Shown one piece after another: positions 16,086 to 23,835 of a stretch of DNA of 64,000 nt. Each line of letters begins with the position of its first letter. Positions within the stretch are counted from its first letter, which is position 1. The notes below the pieces were generated by a model. It was not told where the DNA came from. It ran no database searches and saw only the letters and a list, made by a program, of their open reading frames with translations. The DNA comes from Streptosporangium sp. NBC_01756 (GTDB lineage: Bacteria > Actinomycetota > Actinomycetes > Streptosporangiales > Streptosporangiaceae), in assembly GCF_035917975.1 (NCBI RefSeq), contig NZ_CP109130.1:868001-932000 (forward strand), in the 5' to 3' direction. Both the position numbers and the translations under genes were made by a program.

Positions 16086-17399
16086 TCAGCGGCGGAAACG
16101 CCGGGCGAGGTCCCGCACCGCCACCGCGAGCAGGTCGACGTCGGCCTGCGAGGTGAAAAGCGCCGGGGTCACCCGGACGCAGTCCCCCTTGACGGGCCCG
16201 CCCCGCCGTACCGTGAAGATCCGGTAGCGCTCGAACAGCTCCGTGGTGAGCGCGACGTTGTCGGCCTCCGAGACACGGCCGGTTATCCGGAACGCGGTGA
16301 TCGTCCCGTACATGGCGGGCTCCTCGGGGGTCAGGATCTCCACGTTGGGGATGTCCCGCACCTGGTGGACCCAGCGGTCACGCAGGAAACGCAGACGCGC
16401 CTGCTTGACCTGCGCTCCCAGCGCGTCATGGAAGTCCAGGGCGGTGTCCACCGTGAGCACCGGCGCGATGTCCAGAGTGCCGGAGTGGACGCGCGAACGG
16501 ATGTCGTCGGCGGGATAGGTCTCGTCGGCGTAGGCCAGGTCGACGTCGGCCAGGCGATCCTTGCGGATATAGAGGAACCCGCTTCCCAGGGGCGCCCCCA
16601 TCCACTTGTGCAGGGAGAACCCGGCAAAGTCGGCACCGAGGTCACCCATGGTGAAGTCAAGCTGTCCCCACGAATGGGCGGCGTCGACGATGACGTCGAC
16701 GTTCCTGCCGCGGGCCATCTCGATGATCTCCCGTACCGGCAGCACGAGGCCGGTGCGGTTGTTCATGTGGCTGAGCAGGAGCAGCCTGACCCGGGGATGG
16801 TCGCGCAGAGCCCTGTCGTAGGCGTCCAGCGACGCCTGACGGGTGGCCGGCTCGGGGACGACCATCCGCTCGACGCTCACCCCTCGCCGGTCGCGCAGCC
16901 AGTTCATGGCGTACTGCATGCTGTGGTAGTCGAGATCGGTGTACATCACCGCGTCCCCCGGGCGGAGCCTGCGATACCCGGCGATCAGATCCTGCAGGGC
17001 CTCTGTGCCGCCGCGGGTGAGAGCGATCTCCTCCCTGAGCACGCCGAGGACGGTGGCGATGCGCTGCCTCACCTGGTCGGCCCTGGCCTTGTAGGTGGTG
17101 CGCAGCAGATAGGAGTTCTGCTCGTTCAGGTGGTCCACGTTGCGGTGGTAGGCCCGGTGCACCGGCTCGGGCATGATCCCGTAGTAGCCGTTCTCCAGGT
17201 TGACGAAGTCCGGGCTGACCCGGTACTGCCGTGCGACGGTCTGCCAGAAACCCTCGTTCCCGGCCAGCCGGTCGGGTGCGACCCCGGCGGGAACGACCGG
17301 CGGCCCCAGGGACGGCGACGCGGCGGCGGGCGCCACCGGAACGAGAGCGGTGGCCAGCCCACCGAACCCGGCGACCACCTGACGTCTGGACATGACCAT
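16086..17399 (-). CDS. Class V aminotransferase-fold PLP enzyme with Tat-type signal
   Basis: 437 residues. The N-terminus MVMSRRQVVAGFGG...APAAAS has the SRRxVV twin-arginine pattern, a hydrophobic core and an Ala-rich cleavage region, so export by Tat is likely. The body is the NifS/isopenicillin-N-epimerase-like fold: GGTEALQDLIAGY, VDAAHSWGQ (PLP Asp) and the PLP lysine K265 in FSLHKWMGAP. ATG at 17399 has GGAG 8 bases upstream; the longer open frame upstream is only the antisense of the P450. Exported PLP enzymes are uncommon, since the cofactor must be loaded before Tat export. Reaction unknown. Confidence 0.88.
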   Translation of the reverse strand: MVMSRRQVVAGFGGLATALVPVAPAAASPSLGPPVVPAGVAPDRLAGNEGFWQTVARQYRVSPDFVNLENGYYGIMPEPVHRAYHRNVDHLNEQNSYLLRTTYKARADQVRQRIATVLGVLREEIALTRGGTEALQDLIAGYRRLRPGDAVMYTDLDYHSMQYAMNWLRDRRGVSVERMVVPEPATRQASLDAYDRALRDHPRVRLLLLSHMNNRTGLVLPVREIIEMARGRNVDVIVDAAHSWGQLDFTMGDLGADFAGFSLHKWMGAPLGSGFLYIRKDRLADVDLAYADETYPADDIRSRVHSGTLDIAPVLTVDTALDFHDALGAQVKQARLRFLRDRWVHQVRDIPNVEILTPEEPAMYGTITAFRITGRVSEADNVALTTELFERYRIFTVRRGGPVKGDCVRVTPALFTSQADVDLLAVAVRDLARRFRR

Positions 17400-17694
17400 C
17401 GGAACACTCCACGCGGGGCGGTGGGGATCCACCCGCGGCGGAGCCTTGGATGATTCCTCACGATCGGTCTCCAGTCTGCGCCGGACCCGCCTCCAGGGTC
17501 CGCATCCCCGCCGTACGGGCGTGGCGTGGCACGTCGCGCCACCGGGCGAGTGTGCCGAACGGCCCAGCGCGACCGCGCCGCCGGCCTCGGACACCGTCCA
17601 CCCCTCCGCCGGTGGGCGCCACGTCTTCACGGCCCGGCTTCGTCCTTCTTTAGAGGGGTATGAAAGTCCGCGTCCAGCTGTGAGGAGACGTGCC

Positions 17695-18894
17695 ATGACC
17701 GAGGCCCTGTCCAGTCCGGTGACATTTCCGATGACCCGCGACGACCCCCTGAGCCCGCCGGAGGCGGCACTCCGGTTGCAGCGGGAGGGGGCGCTGCACC
17801 GGATGACCTTCGCCGACGGGCACCTGGGCTGGCTGGCGACCCGCCACTCCACCGCCCGCGCCGTGCTCGCCGACGACCGGTTCAGCAACCGCGCGGAGAC
17901 CACGCATCCGCCGATCTCCAACGCACTGGCCCAGCGCGAGAACCGGCAGATCCCGCCGGGGTTCTTCCTGCGGATGGACCCGCCCGACCACACCCGGTAC
18001 CGGCGGCTGCTGACCGGGCAGTTCACGGTGCGCCGGATGCGGCAGCTCGAACCGCGGATCGCGCAGATCACCTCCGACTGCCTGGACGCCATGGAGAAGG
18101 GCGACCGGCCGGTGGACCTGGTGCAGGCCTTCGCCCTGCCGATCCCGTCCCTGGTGATCTGCGAGCTGCTCGGCGTGCCGTACGCGGACCGCGTGCAGTT
18201 CCAACGGGACTCGGCCGCGCTGCTCAGTCTCGAATCCTCCGCCGAGCAGGTGACCGCGGCGCTGACCGACCTGATGACCTACCTGCACGAGCTGGTGCTC
18301 CGCAAGCGGGCCGAACCCGGTGACGATCTGCTCAGCGGCCTCGTGGCGGGCGGGGAGCTGGACGAGTGGGAGCTCAGCGGGGTCGGCCTGCTCCTGCTCG
18401 TCGCCGGACACGAGACGACCGCGAACATGCTCGGGCTCGGCACCTTCGCGCTGCTGCGCGACCCCGCCCAGCTGGCTCTGCTCCGCGACGATCCGGCGGT
18501 GACCGAGAGCGCCGTCGAGGAGCTCCTGCGCTATCTCACGATCATTCACATGGGCCCGGTCCGGACCGCGTTGGAGGACGTCGAGATCGACGGGCAGGTG
18601 ATCAGAGCCGGTGAGGCGGTGGCGTTCTCGCTGCCCGCGGCCAACCGCGACCCGGAGCGGTTCGACGCCCCCGATGCCCTTGACCTCACCCGGCCGCCGA
18701 CGGGTCATCTCACTTTCGGCCACGGCATCCACCAGTGTCTGGGCCAGCAGCTCGCCCGCGCCGAGATGCGCATCGCCTATCCGGCGCTGCTGCGCCGTTT
18801 TCCCGGCCTACGGCTGGCCGTACCACCCGAGGAGATTCCCATGCGCTCCAATATGGCCATCTACGGTGTGCACCGGCTACCGGTCATCTGGTAG
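17695..18894 (+). CDS. Cytochrome P450
   Basis: 399 residues, a typical bacterial class I P450. Features: I-helix AGHETTANM (about residue 236), K-helix EELLRYL, and the heme loop FGHGIHQCLGQQLARAE with the thiolate ligand C348. GAGGAG precedes the ATG at 17695. A ferredoxin gene follows 37 bp later and probably donates electrons. It is divergent from the aminotransferase (295-bp gap, nothing else seen). The CYP family and substrate cannot be assigned by eye; similarity is to CYP105/107-like biosynthetic P450s. Confidence 0.95.
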   Translation: MTEALSSPVTFPMTRDDPLSPPEAALRLQREGALHRMTFADGHLGWLATRHSTARAVLADDRFSNRAETTHPPISNALAQRENRQIPPGFFLRMDPPDHTRYRRLLTGQFTVRRMRQLEPRIAQITSDCLDAMEKGDRPVDLVQAFALPIPSLVICELLGVPYADRVQFQRDSAALLSLESSAEQVTAALTDLMTYLHELVLRKRAEPGDDLLSGLVAGGELDEWELSGVGLLLLVAGHETTANMLGLGTFALLRDPAQLALLRDDPAVTESAVEELLRYLTIIHMGPVRTALEDVEIDGQVIRAGEAVAFSLPAANRDPERFDAPDALDLTRPPTGHLTFGHGIHQCLGQQLARAEMRIAYPALLRRFPGLRLAVPPEEIPMRSNMAIYGVHRLPVIW

Positions 18895-18931
18895 ATCATT
18901 GAAAGAGGATCACCTGTTCGAGGAGGAGAAC

Positions 18932-19123
18932 ATGAAGATCACGGCGGATACCGAGGTCTGCATCGGAGCCGGCATGTGCGCGCTCACCGCGCCGGAGGTC
19001 TTCGACCAGAGCGAGGAGGAGGGGACCGTGGTGGTGCTGGACGGCGAGCCGCCCGCCTCGTCGGAGGCGGCGGTCCGCCGTGCCGTACAGCTGTGCCCCT
19101 CGGGAGCCCTATCCGTCTCCTGA
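18932..19123 (+). CDS. Ferredoxin, [3Fe-4S] type, P450 partner
   Basis: 63 residues. Cluster ligands are C10, C16 and C55 (CIGAGMC ... CPSG); the position of the usual second cysteine is Ala, so a [3Fe-4S] cluster is expected. The strong ribosome site GAGGAGAAC precedes the ATG. It is co-transcribed with the P450. Its last 15 bases overlap the 3' end of the converging hydrolase gene. Confidence 0.93.
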   Translation: MKITADTEVCIGAGMCALTAPEVFDQSEEEGTVVVLDGEPPASSEAAVRRAVQLCPSGALSVS

Positions 19124-20284
19124 CGGAGTGGCGAGGTGGACGGCCCGCGCGTCAGGGGCGGCGTTCAGGGGCTCGCGGGCCGGGTCCGTGGTCCCGACGT
19201 CGGTGATCACTCCGGCCGTCGCCCGCCAGATCGGAGAGGCGGGGTCGATGACGTCGAAATGGTCACCTGACATTTCGAGATATGTCACCTGGTCGCCTGC
19301 CGCCTGGGCGGCCCGCGCGTATCGTCTGCCCAGGTCGACCAGGTCCAGGTCGTCGCCACCGCCCTGCACGATGAGCTGGGGCACCCCCAAGGGAAGACGC
19401 GCCAGCGGGCTGGATCGTCCGTAGATCTCGGGCACCTCCGCCGCCGGTCCGCCGAGGGCGGCGGCGACCGCGCCGGAGCTGAGGTGCCTGCGGTCGCCCT
19501 CCACCAGGTCGAGAACCCCGGCCAGCGAGACGGCGAGGGTGATCCGGGGGTCGTCGGCCGCGGCGCGGAGGGCGAGCTGCCCTCCCGCCGAATGGCCGAC
19601 CACCACGATCCGGCCGGACGCGCCCTCGGCCGCCCGGCCGATCGCCTGGGCGACGTCCTCGGTCGTCGCGGCCCAGCCGTGCAGGTCGGGACGTCGGTAT
19701 TCGAGGTTCCAGGCGGCGAATCCCCGGTCGGCGAGGTCGACGCAGAGCGCGTCCATCAGGTCCGCACCCCAGATCGAGCGCCAGTAACCGCCGTGCAGCA
19801 GCACCGCGACGGGCGTCGATCCGGTGGTCTCGCGCGGCAGCCGTACGTCCGCCCACTGGTCGGGATGATCGCCGTAGGCGACCCGCCGCGCGGGCCGGCG
19901 CAGCCGGTGGACGGCGTGCCTGATCGCCCAGGTCAGTCCCCATATTCCCCGCCCGTGCAGATAGCCGCCCGCCGGACCGTCCGCGGGCGTGGCGGGTGGG
20001 GTGTCGTGCTTGGTCACGTCGAGCCAGACCGCCTGGGGATGCTCGGTGTACAGGCTCCGGATCTCGTGGTCCGGCCCGGGCAGGACGACCAGGGCGCCGG
20101 GGAAGTCCAGGGTCTCCCGGAAGCCGGACAGGTCGGAGGCGGACACCACCTCCCCGCTGACGCCGAGAGCGGCGAACTCCCGGTCCGCCACCTCGGTGAC
20201 CAGCCGGAGATCCGCGACCAGCCCGGGGCCGGTGACCACGAGCGCGTTGGGATTGGGAGAGATCATCCGTTTATTCTGCTCCAT
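19109..20284 (-). CDS. Alpha/beta hydrolase (HGGYW, arylformamidase-like) with N-terminal dehydroquinase-II-like domain
   Basis: 391 residues in two parts. The C-terminal part (about 140-370) is an alpha/beta hydrolase with oxyanion motif HGGYWRS, nucleophile VGHSAGGQ, Asp in GGGDDLD and His in GDHFDV; HGGxW is typical of kynurenine formamidase-like esterases. The N-terminal part (about 12-130) has the order of landmarks of type II 3-dehydroquinase: VVTGPGL, a PGALVVLPGPDHE strand-loop, WLDVTKHD, then GRGIWGLTWAIRHAV. The catalytic residues of AroQ are not evident, so this half may be a structural relic. It converges on the ferredoxin gene with a 15-bp overlap. Confidence 0.8.
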   Translation of the reverse strand: MEQNKRMISPNPNALVVTGPGLVADLRLVTEVADREFAALGVSGEVVSASDLSGFRETLDFPGALVVLPGPDHEIRSLYTEHPQAVWLDVTKHDTPPATPADGPAGGYLHGRGIWGLTWAIRHAVHRLRRPARRVAYGDHPDQWADVRLPRETTGSTPVAVLLHGGYWRSIWGADLMDALCVDLADRGFAAWNLEYRRPDLHGWAATTEDVAQAIGRAAEGASGRIVVVGHSAGGQLALRAAADDPRITLAVSLAGVLDLVEGDRRHLSSGAVAAALGGPAAEVPEIYGRSSPLARLPLGVPQLIVQGGGDDLDLVDLGRRYARAAQAAGDQVTYLEMSGDHFDVIDPASPIWRATAGVITDVGTTDPAREPLNAAPDARAVHLATPSGDG

Positions 20285-20553
20285 CCCATCCGAATCTATG
20301 GCCTCGGCATGTATGCCTTTGCCAGCAGCTCCTCCGCGCCTGTGTCGAGATCGACAAGCTGGGAGCGCTCCCCGACGGCATCACCGTCTACGCTCCGGGA
20401 AACTCCGACATCGTCCCGTCGAAGTGACACTCGCGTCTCGCAGCGGAACGCATCCGCCGCAAGCCGCCGGTGAAGTTCCGTTTGTGATTTTTGAGATACT
20501 TGTCAAGCGGAACATCTCTAGCCGTGGGACTGCTGAGGCGTTAGCGTCTGCGC

Positions 20554-21111
20554 ATGCGCCAGGTTGAGATCTCCGGTAAGAGGCTCCGGCTGAGGGAAGT
20601 CACCGTCGCCGACGTGGACGCGCTGCACGCCGTCTACGGCGACCCCACCGCGACCGAGCACCTGCCGTTCGATCCCCGCACCCGTGAAGAGGTCGAGGGG
20701 CTGGTCGCCGAGGCGCTGAAGGCCGCGCAGGCCGAGCCCCGGCGGCTGTACGTGCTCGCGGTGATCGACCTGGACGACGAGGAGACCATCGGCGTCGCCC
20801 GGCTGCACGTCGAGGCCGACCACCCGCACAGCGCGGAGATCGGCCTCGGCCTGCGCCCCGACCACTGGGGCCGGGGCATGGGCACCGACCTGATCCGGCT
20901 GATGCTGACATTCGGCTTCCGGGACCTGCGCCTGCACCGCGTCTGGGGGGCCCGCTCCCCCGCCAACACCGCCGCCCAGCTCGCGATGCTCGTAGCCGGG
21001 ATGGTCGAGGAAGGCAGGATCAGGCACCACGTCCGGGCACGCGGCGCCTGGCGCGACTCCATCGTCCACTCGGCCCTGGAGGACGAGTGGGAGGGGCACC
21101 GGGACGCCTGA
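20554..21111 (+). CDS. GNAT-family N-acetyltransferase (RimJ/RimL type)
   Basis: 185 residues with the GNAT core: GLGLRPDHWGRGMGTD is the acetyl-CoA pyrophosphate loop (motif A) and RVWGARSPANTAAQ the following helix of the RimJ/L subgroup. It probably acetylates a protein N-terminus or small amine. The 269-bp gap upstream (20285-20553) holds only a doubtful DUF397-like scrap. A strong hairpin follows the gene. Confidence 0.9.
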   Translation: MRQVEISGKRLRLREVTVADVDALHAVYGDPTATEHLPFDPRTREEVEGLVAEALKAAQAEPRRLYVLAVIDLDDEETIGVARLHVEADHPHSAEIGLGLRPDHWGRGMGTDLIRLMLTFGFRDLRLHRVWGARSPANTAAQLAMLVAGMVEEGRIRHHVRARGAWRDSIVHSALEDEWEGHRDA

Positions 21112-21137
21112 CCGGCCGGGCCGGGAGCCGCCGGCGG

Positions 21138-21169
21138 CCGGGGTCTCCGACGCTCGGCGTCGACCCCGG
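21138..21169. terminator. Hairpin terminator after the acetyltransferase gene
   Basis: An outer stem CCGGGGTC/GACCCCGG (21138-21145 with 21162-21169) enclosing an inner stem GACGC-TCG-GCGTC. No T-run. It separates the GNAT and CbiX-like genes. Confidence 0.65.
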
Positions 21170-21273
21170 ATGCACCGCTCGTCGTGCCCGGCATGGAGCC
21201 GCACGACGTAAAACTCCGCCACAGAGGATGTCGTGACGGAATTGCTGCCGTTTTTCACAACAAAGAGAGTGAA

Positions 21274-22119
21274 ATGGGCCTAGAGTCCGCGCATGTGAGT
21301 GAGAGTTCCATCCTCCCCGTACGCGGACGCGCCGTCCGACCCTCCGGCCGGCACCGCAGGCCCGTGCCGTCCCAGCTCCCGCCCGAGGCTCCCGCCCTGG
21401 TGCTGGCCACACTCGGCGACGCCACCGGCGCCGCCGCCGAACTGGCCGCCCTCATCCGGGGCGACCATCCACAGATCGAGGTCCATCTGTCCGGACTCGG
21501 CGAGGACGGTAAAGCCCTGACCGCCGCCCTTGAGGAGGCCGCCCGTGAGCGTCCCGCGGACGGCGTCGCCGCCATCGTGGTACCGCTCCTGACCGGACCG
21601 CACCCGGTCGCGGACCGGGTGATCGCCGCCGCGGTCGCCGCCAGCGGGTCGTCCGTGACGGTCACCGAATCACTCGGGCCGCATCCGCTGCTCGCCGAGG
21701 CCCTGCACATCCGCCTGGCCGAGAAAGATCTGGCGAGGGCGGACCGAATGCGGCTGCTCAACGTCTCCAGCCCGGTCGACGCGGTGATCCTCGCCACGGT
21801 CGGCGGTGAGAAAGCCGCAGTGGAGGCGCAGTCGACGGCGGTGCTGCTGGCCTCCCGGCTGACGCTCCCCGTCCTGGTCGCCTCCCTCGACAGCGCGCCC
21901 GGCGTCGGCGAGGCGGCCGAGCGGCTGCACGGCATCGGCGCCCAGCGCATCGCCCTGTCCCCGTGTGCCATCGGCCCCGAGATGCCCTCCGGCCTGGTGA
22001 CCGAAGCGGCGGCCGAGATCGGGGCCGACTGCGCCGACCTGCTGGGCGCGCACGGCCTCATCGCCGACCTCGCCGCCCGCGCCTACGGGAGCGTGCTGGC
22101 CGCGGACCGGCAGGCGTGA
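21274..22119 (+). CDS. CbiX/sirohydrochlorin-chelatase-like protein lacking the usual metal His
   Basis: 281 residues made of two CbiX-like half domains (about 40-150 and 160-275). VVPLLTGPHPVADRV matches the second His-containing chelatase strand, but the first motif, normally GHGSR with a metal-binding His, is LATLGDATG; the second half reads ATVGGEKAAV. It may therefore bind no metal, or work differently. ATG at 21274 (MGLESAH) follows AGAGAG. Chelatases insert Co or Fe into sirohydrochlorin in B12/siroheme synthesis; here that function is doubtful. Confidence 0.75.
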   Translation: MGLESAHVSESSILPVRGRAVRPSGRHRRPVPSQLPPEAPALVLATLGDATGAAAELAALIRGDHPQIEVHLSGLGEDGKALTAALEEAARERPADGVAAIVVPLLTGPHPVADRVIAAAVAASGSSVTVTESLGPHPLLAEALHIRLAEKDLARADRMRLLNVSSPVDAVILATVGGEKAAVEAQSTAVLLASRLTLPVLVASLDSAPGVGEAAERLHGIGAQRIALSPCAIGPEMPSGLVTEAAAEIGADCADLLGAHGLIADLAARAYGSVLAADRQA

Positions 22120-22155
22120 AGCGCGGACCGGCATAAGTCGCGGACCGGCGTGAGA

Positions 22156-22201
22156 GGTCCCCTCGGCTGGGTAATGAGATCTCATACTCACCGAGGGGAC
22201 C
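22156..22201 (+). promoter_or_regulatory. RBS-containing inverted repeat upstream of the deazaflavin reductase gene
   Basis: Arms GGTCCCCTCGG (22156-22166) and CCGAGGGGACC (22191-22201) pair perfectly over 11 bp. The right arm contains the Shine-Dalgarno GAGGGGAC, 5 bases before the ATG at 22206. Inside lies a second perfect palindrome, ATGAGATCTCAT (22174-22185). In RNA this would hide the ribosome site; in DNA the inner palindrome could be an operator. Confidence 0.6.
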
Positions 22202-22205
22202 GACC

Positions 22206-22613
22206 ATGCTGTTCGGAAAAGAACACGTTGACCGTTACCGTGCCACCGACGGTGCCGAGGGGCACGAATGGCAGGGCACCACGGCTCTGATCCTGACCAC
22301 GACGGGCCGCAAGAGCGGCGAACAGCACGACACCCCGCTCATCTACCAGCGTCACGGAGACGACTACCTCGTCGTGGCGTCCAAGGGCGGAGCCGACGCC
22401 CCGCCGAGCTGGTATCTCAATCTGCAGTCCAACCCGGAGGTCGAGGTCCAGGTGCTGGGCGACCGGTTCACGGCCCGGGCCCGCACCGCCACCGCCGAGG
22501 AGAAGCCGGAACTCTGGCCGATCATGGCGGCTGCCTGGCCGGCTTACGACGAATACCAGACGAAGACCGACCGCGAGATCCCGGTGGTCGTGCTGGAACG
22601 CGTCTCATCCTGA
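22206..22613 (+). CDS. Deazaflavin (F420)-dependent nitroreductase family protein
   Basis: 135 residues, the usual length of the Ddn/FDOR-A split-barrel family. ALILTTTGRKSGEQHDTPL is the family signature, and DDYLVVASKGGAD and PSWYLNLQSNPEVEV are the following conserved blocks. These enzymes use reduced F420 to reduce quinones or other acceptors. A ribosome-site-sequestering hairpin precedes the gene. It converges on the YfiH gene with a 20-bp gap. Confidence 0.92.
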   Translation: MLFGKEHVDRYRATDGAEGHEWQGTTALILTTTGRKSGEQHDTPLIYQRHGDDYLVVASKGGADAPPSWYLNLQSNPEVEVQVLGDRFTARARTATAEEKPELWPIMAAAWPAYDEYQTKTDREIPVVVLERVSS

Positions 22614-22633
22614 TCCGGCGTGCTCGCCGGTGC

Positions 22634-23332
22634 TCAGTCCTCCAGCCAGATGTAACCGGCGAAACGGCCGGTCGTCCGGTCACGGCGGTGGGAGAACAGG
22701 TCGGGGGTCTCCATGGTGCAGCGTGTGTCGTGGGTGACCTCACCGACGCCCGCCTTGGCGAGCTGCGAGGTGATGGCGGCGCGCAGGTCGAGGGCGGGGG
22801 TGTCCTGGCGGGTGATCGACCACGCCTCGGGGAGGACGGCGGCGACCTCGTCGCGCATCTCGGCGGGAACCTCGTAGCAGGTGCCGCAGGCCATCGGGCC
22901 GATCAGGGCGGTCATGTCCGCCGGGTCGGCACCGTGCGCGACCATCGCCGCGACCAGGGCGGGGACCACACCGAGGACGGTGCCGACCCGCCCGGAGTGC
23001 GCGGCCCCGACCAGGCCGGCCCGCGGGTCGGCCAGCAGGACGCAGGCGCAGTCGGCGCCCAGCGCGGCCAGACCGAGACCGGGCACATCGGTGAAGATCC
23101 CGTCCAGGGGCGGCGGGTCGTCGCCGAAGGGCTCGCTCACGTAGCGGACGTCGGCGCTGTGGACCTGCCGCATGAACACGACCCGGTCCAGTCCGAACTC
23201 GGCCGCGGTCCTGGCCCTGTTGGCGGCGACCGCCTCCAGGTCGTCTCCGGAGCCGACTCCGAGGTTGCGGGTGCCGTACGGCGCGGCACTGACGCCGCCG
23301 TGTCGGTCGGTGATCCTCGTCTGAACGTTCAC
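22634..23332 (-). CDS. pgeF: YfiH/LACC1-type laccase-domain protein (multi-copper polyphenol oxidase family, purine nucleoside phosphorylase activity)
   Basis: 232 residues with the zinc-site motifs of the family: RQVHSADV (His), DCACVLLADP (Cys) and GAAHSGRVG (His), plus the C-terminal RRDRTTGRFAGYIWLED. In other bacteria YfiH/PgeF removes mis-incorporated serine from peptidoglycan precursors, and LACC1-type members have purine nucleosidase/phosphorylase activity. The start is GTG at 23332. Actinobacterial homologues often sit by ftsZ; here it does not. Which activity dominates is unknown. Confidence 0.88.
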   Translation of the reverse strand: MNVQTRITDRHGGVSAAPYGTRNLGVGSGDDLEAVAANRARTAAEFGLDRVVFMRQVHSADVRYVSEPFGDDPPPLDGIFTDVPGLGLAALGADCACVLLADPRAGLVGAAHSGRVGTVLGVVPALVAAMVAHGADPADMTALIGPMACGTCYEVPAEMRDEVAAVLPEAWSITRQDTPALDLRAAITSQLAKAGVGEVTHDTRCTMETPDLFSHRRDRTTGRFAGYIWLED

Positions 23333-23367
23333 GGCCCCGACCTTACCCGCCCCGAGGAACCTCCCTC

Positions 23368-23784
23368 TTGGGACGTTCGTTACTCAAGGACGCGGATCCC
23401 CGAGAGATTGCGAGCGTCATGGCACAGGTCGCGTATGACCGGAAGGAACAGCTCCAGCAGATCGAGAGTGGTCTGATGCCGGGTGAGCAGATCATCGCCG
23501 TCTACGACGCCATCGGCGCCGGGACCGGCTTCCTGGGCCTCACCGACAAGCGGGTGATCGTGCAGGACAAGTCCTTCGTGGGCAAGAAGATCGCCATTAC
23601 GAGCATTCCCTACGGGAAGGTCTCAGCGGTCAGCGTGGTGAGCAACAAATCCCTCGCCGGCTCGTTCTTCTCCTCCGGGGCCATCGCCATCCATGTGGGC
23701 ACCCACACCTACGAGGTGGAGTTCCGGGGCGACAACAAGGCCCACCACGTCCACAACGTGATCCTGCACTTCATCAGCGGCTGA
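23368..23784 (+). CDS. PH-domain-like protein
   Basis: 138 residues. From about residue 35 it matches bacterial Pleckstrin-homology-like (bPH) domains: MPGEQIIAVYDA, LTDKRVIVQD, the Ser/Phe-rich SLAGSFFSSG turn and a final amphipathic helix (HHVHNVILHFIS). TTG at 23368 has GAGGAA upstream; ATG at 23419 is an alternative. Probably a soluble stress or scaffold protein; the role is not known. A hairpin separates it from glgA. Confidence 0.75.
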   Translation: MGRSLLKDADPREIASVMAQVAYDRKEQLQQIESGLMPGEQIIAVYDAIGAGTGFLGLTDKRVIVQDKSFVGKKIAITSIPYGKVSAVSVVSNKSLAGSFFSSGAIAIHVGTHTYEVEFRGDNKAHHVHNVILHFISG

Positions 23785-23802
23785 GGCCGCCGGGTGACCC
23801 CG

Positions 23803-23827
23803 CCGGGGCCGGTGACGCCGGCCCCGG
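23803..23827. terminator. Bidirectional hairpin between the PH-domain gene and glgA
   Basis: A perfect 10-bp stem CCGGGGCCGG-TGACG-CCGGCCCCGG in the 51-bp gap between converging genes. Confidence 0.75.
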
Positions 23828-23835
23828 GCAGGTGG

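Noticed and set aside
16086-18092. Extension of the aminotransferase gene to 668 codons
   Set aside because: The added part is antisense to the cytochrome P450; the Tat signal start at 17399 with a ribosome site is convincing.
13186-20284. A biosynthetic gene cluster including the PLP enzymes, P450 and hydrolase
   Set aside because: No core synthase, tailoring set or single regulator links them and they lie in separate, differently oriented units. Kept only as separate observations.
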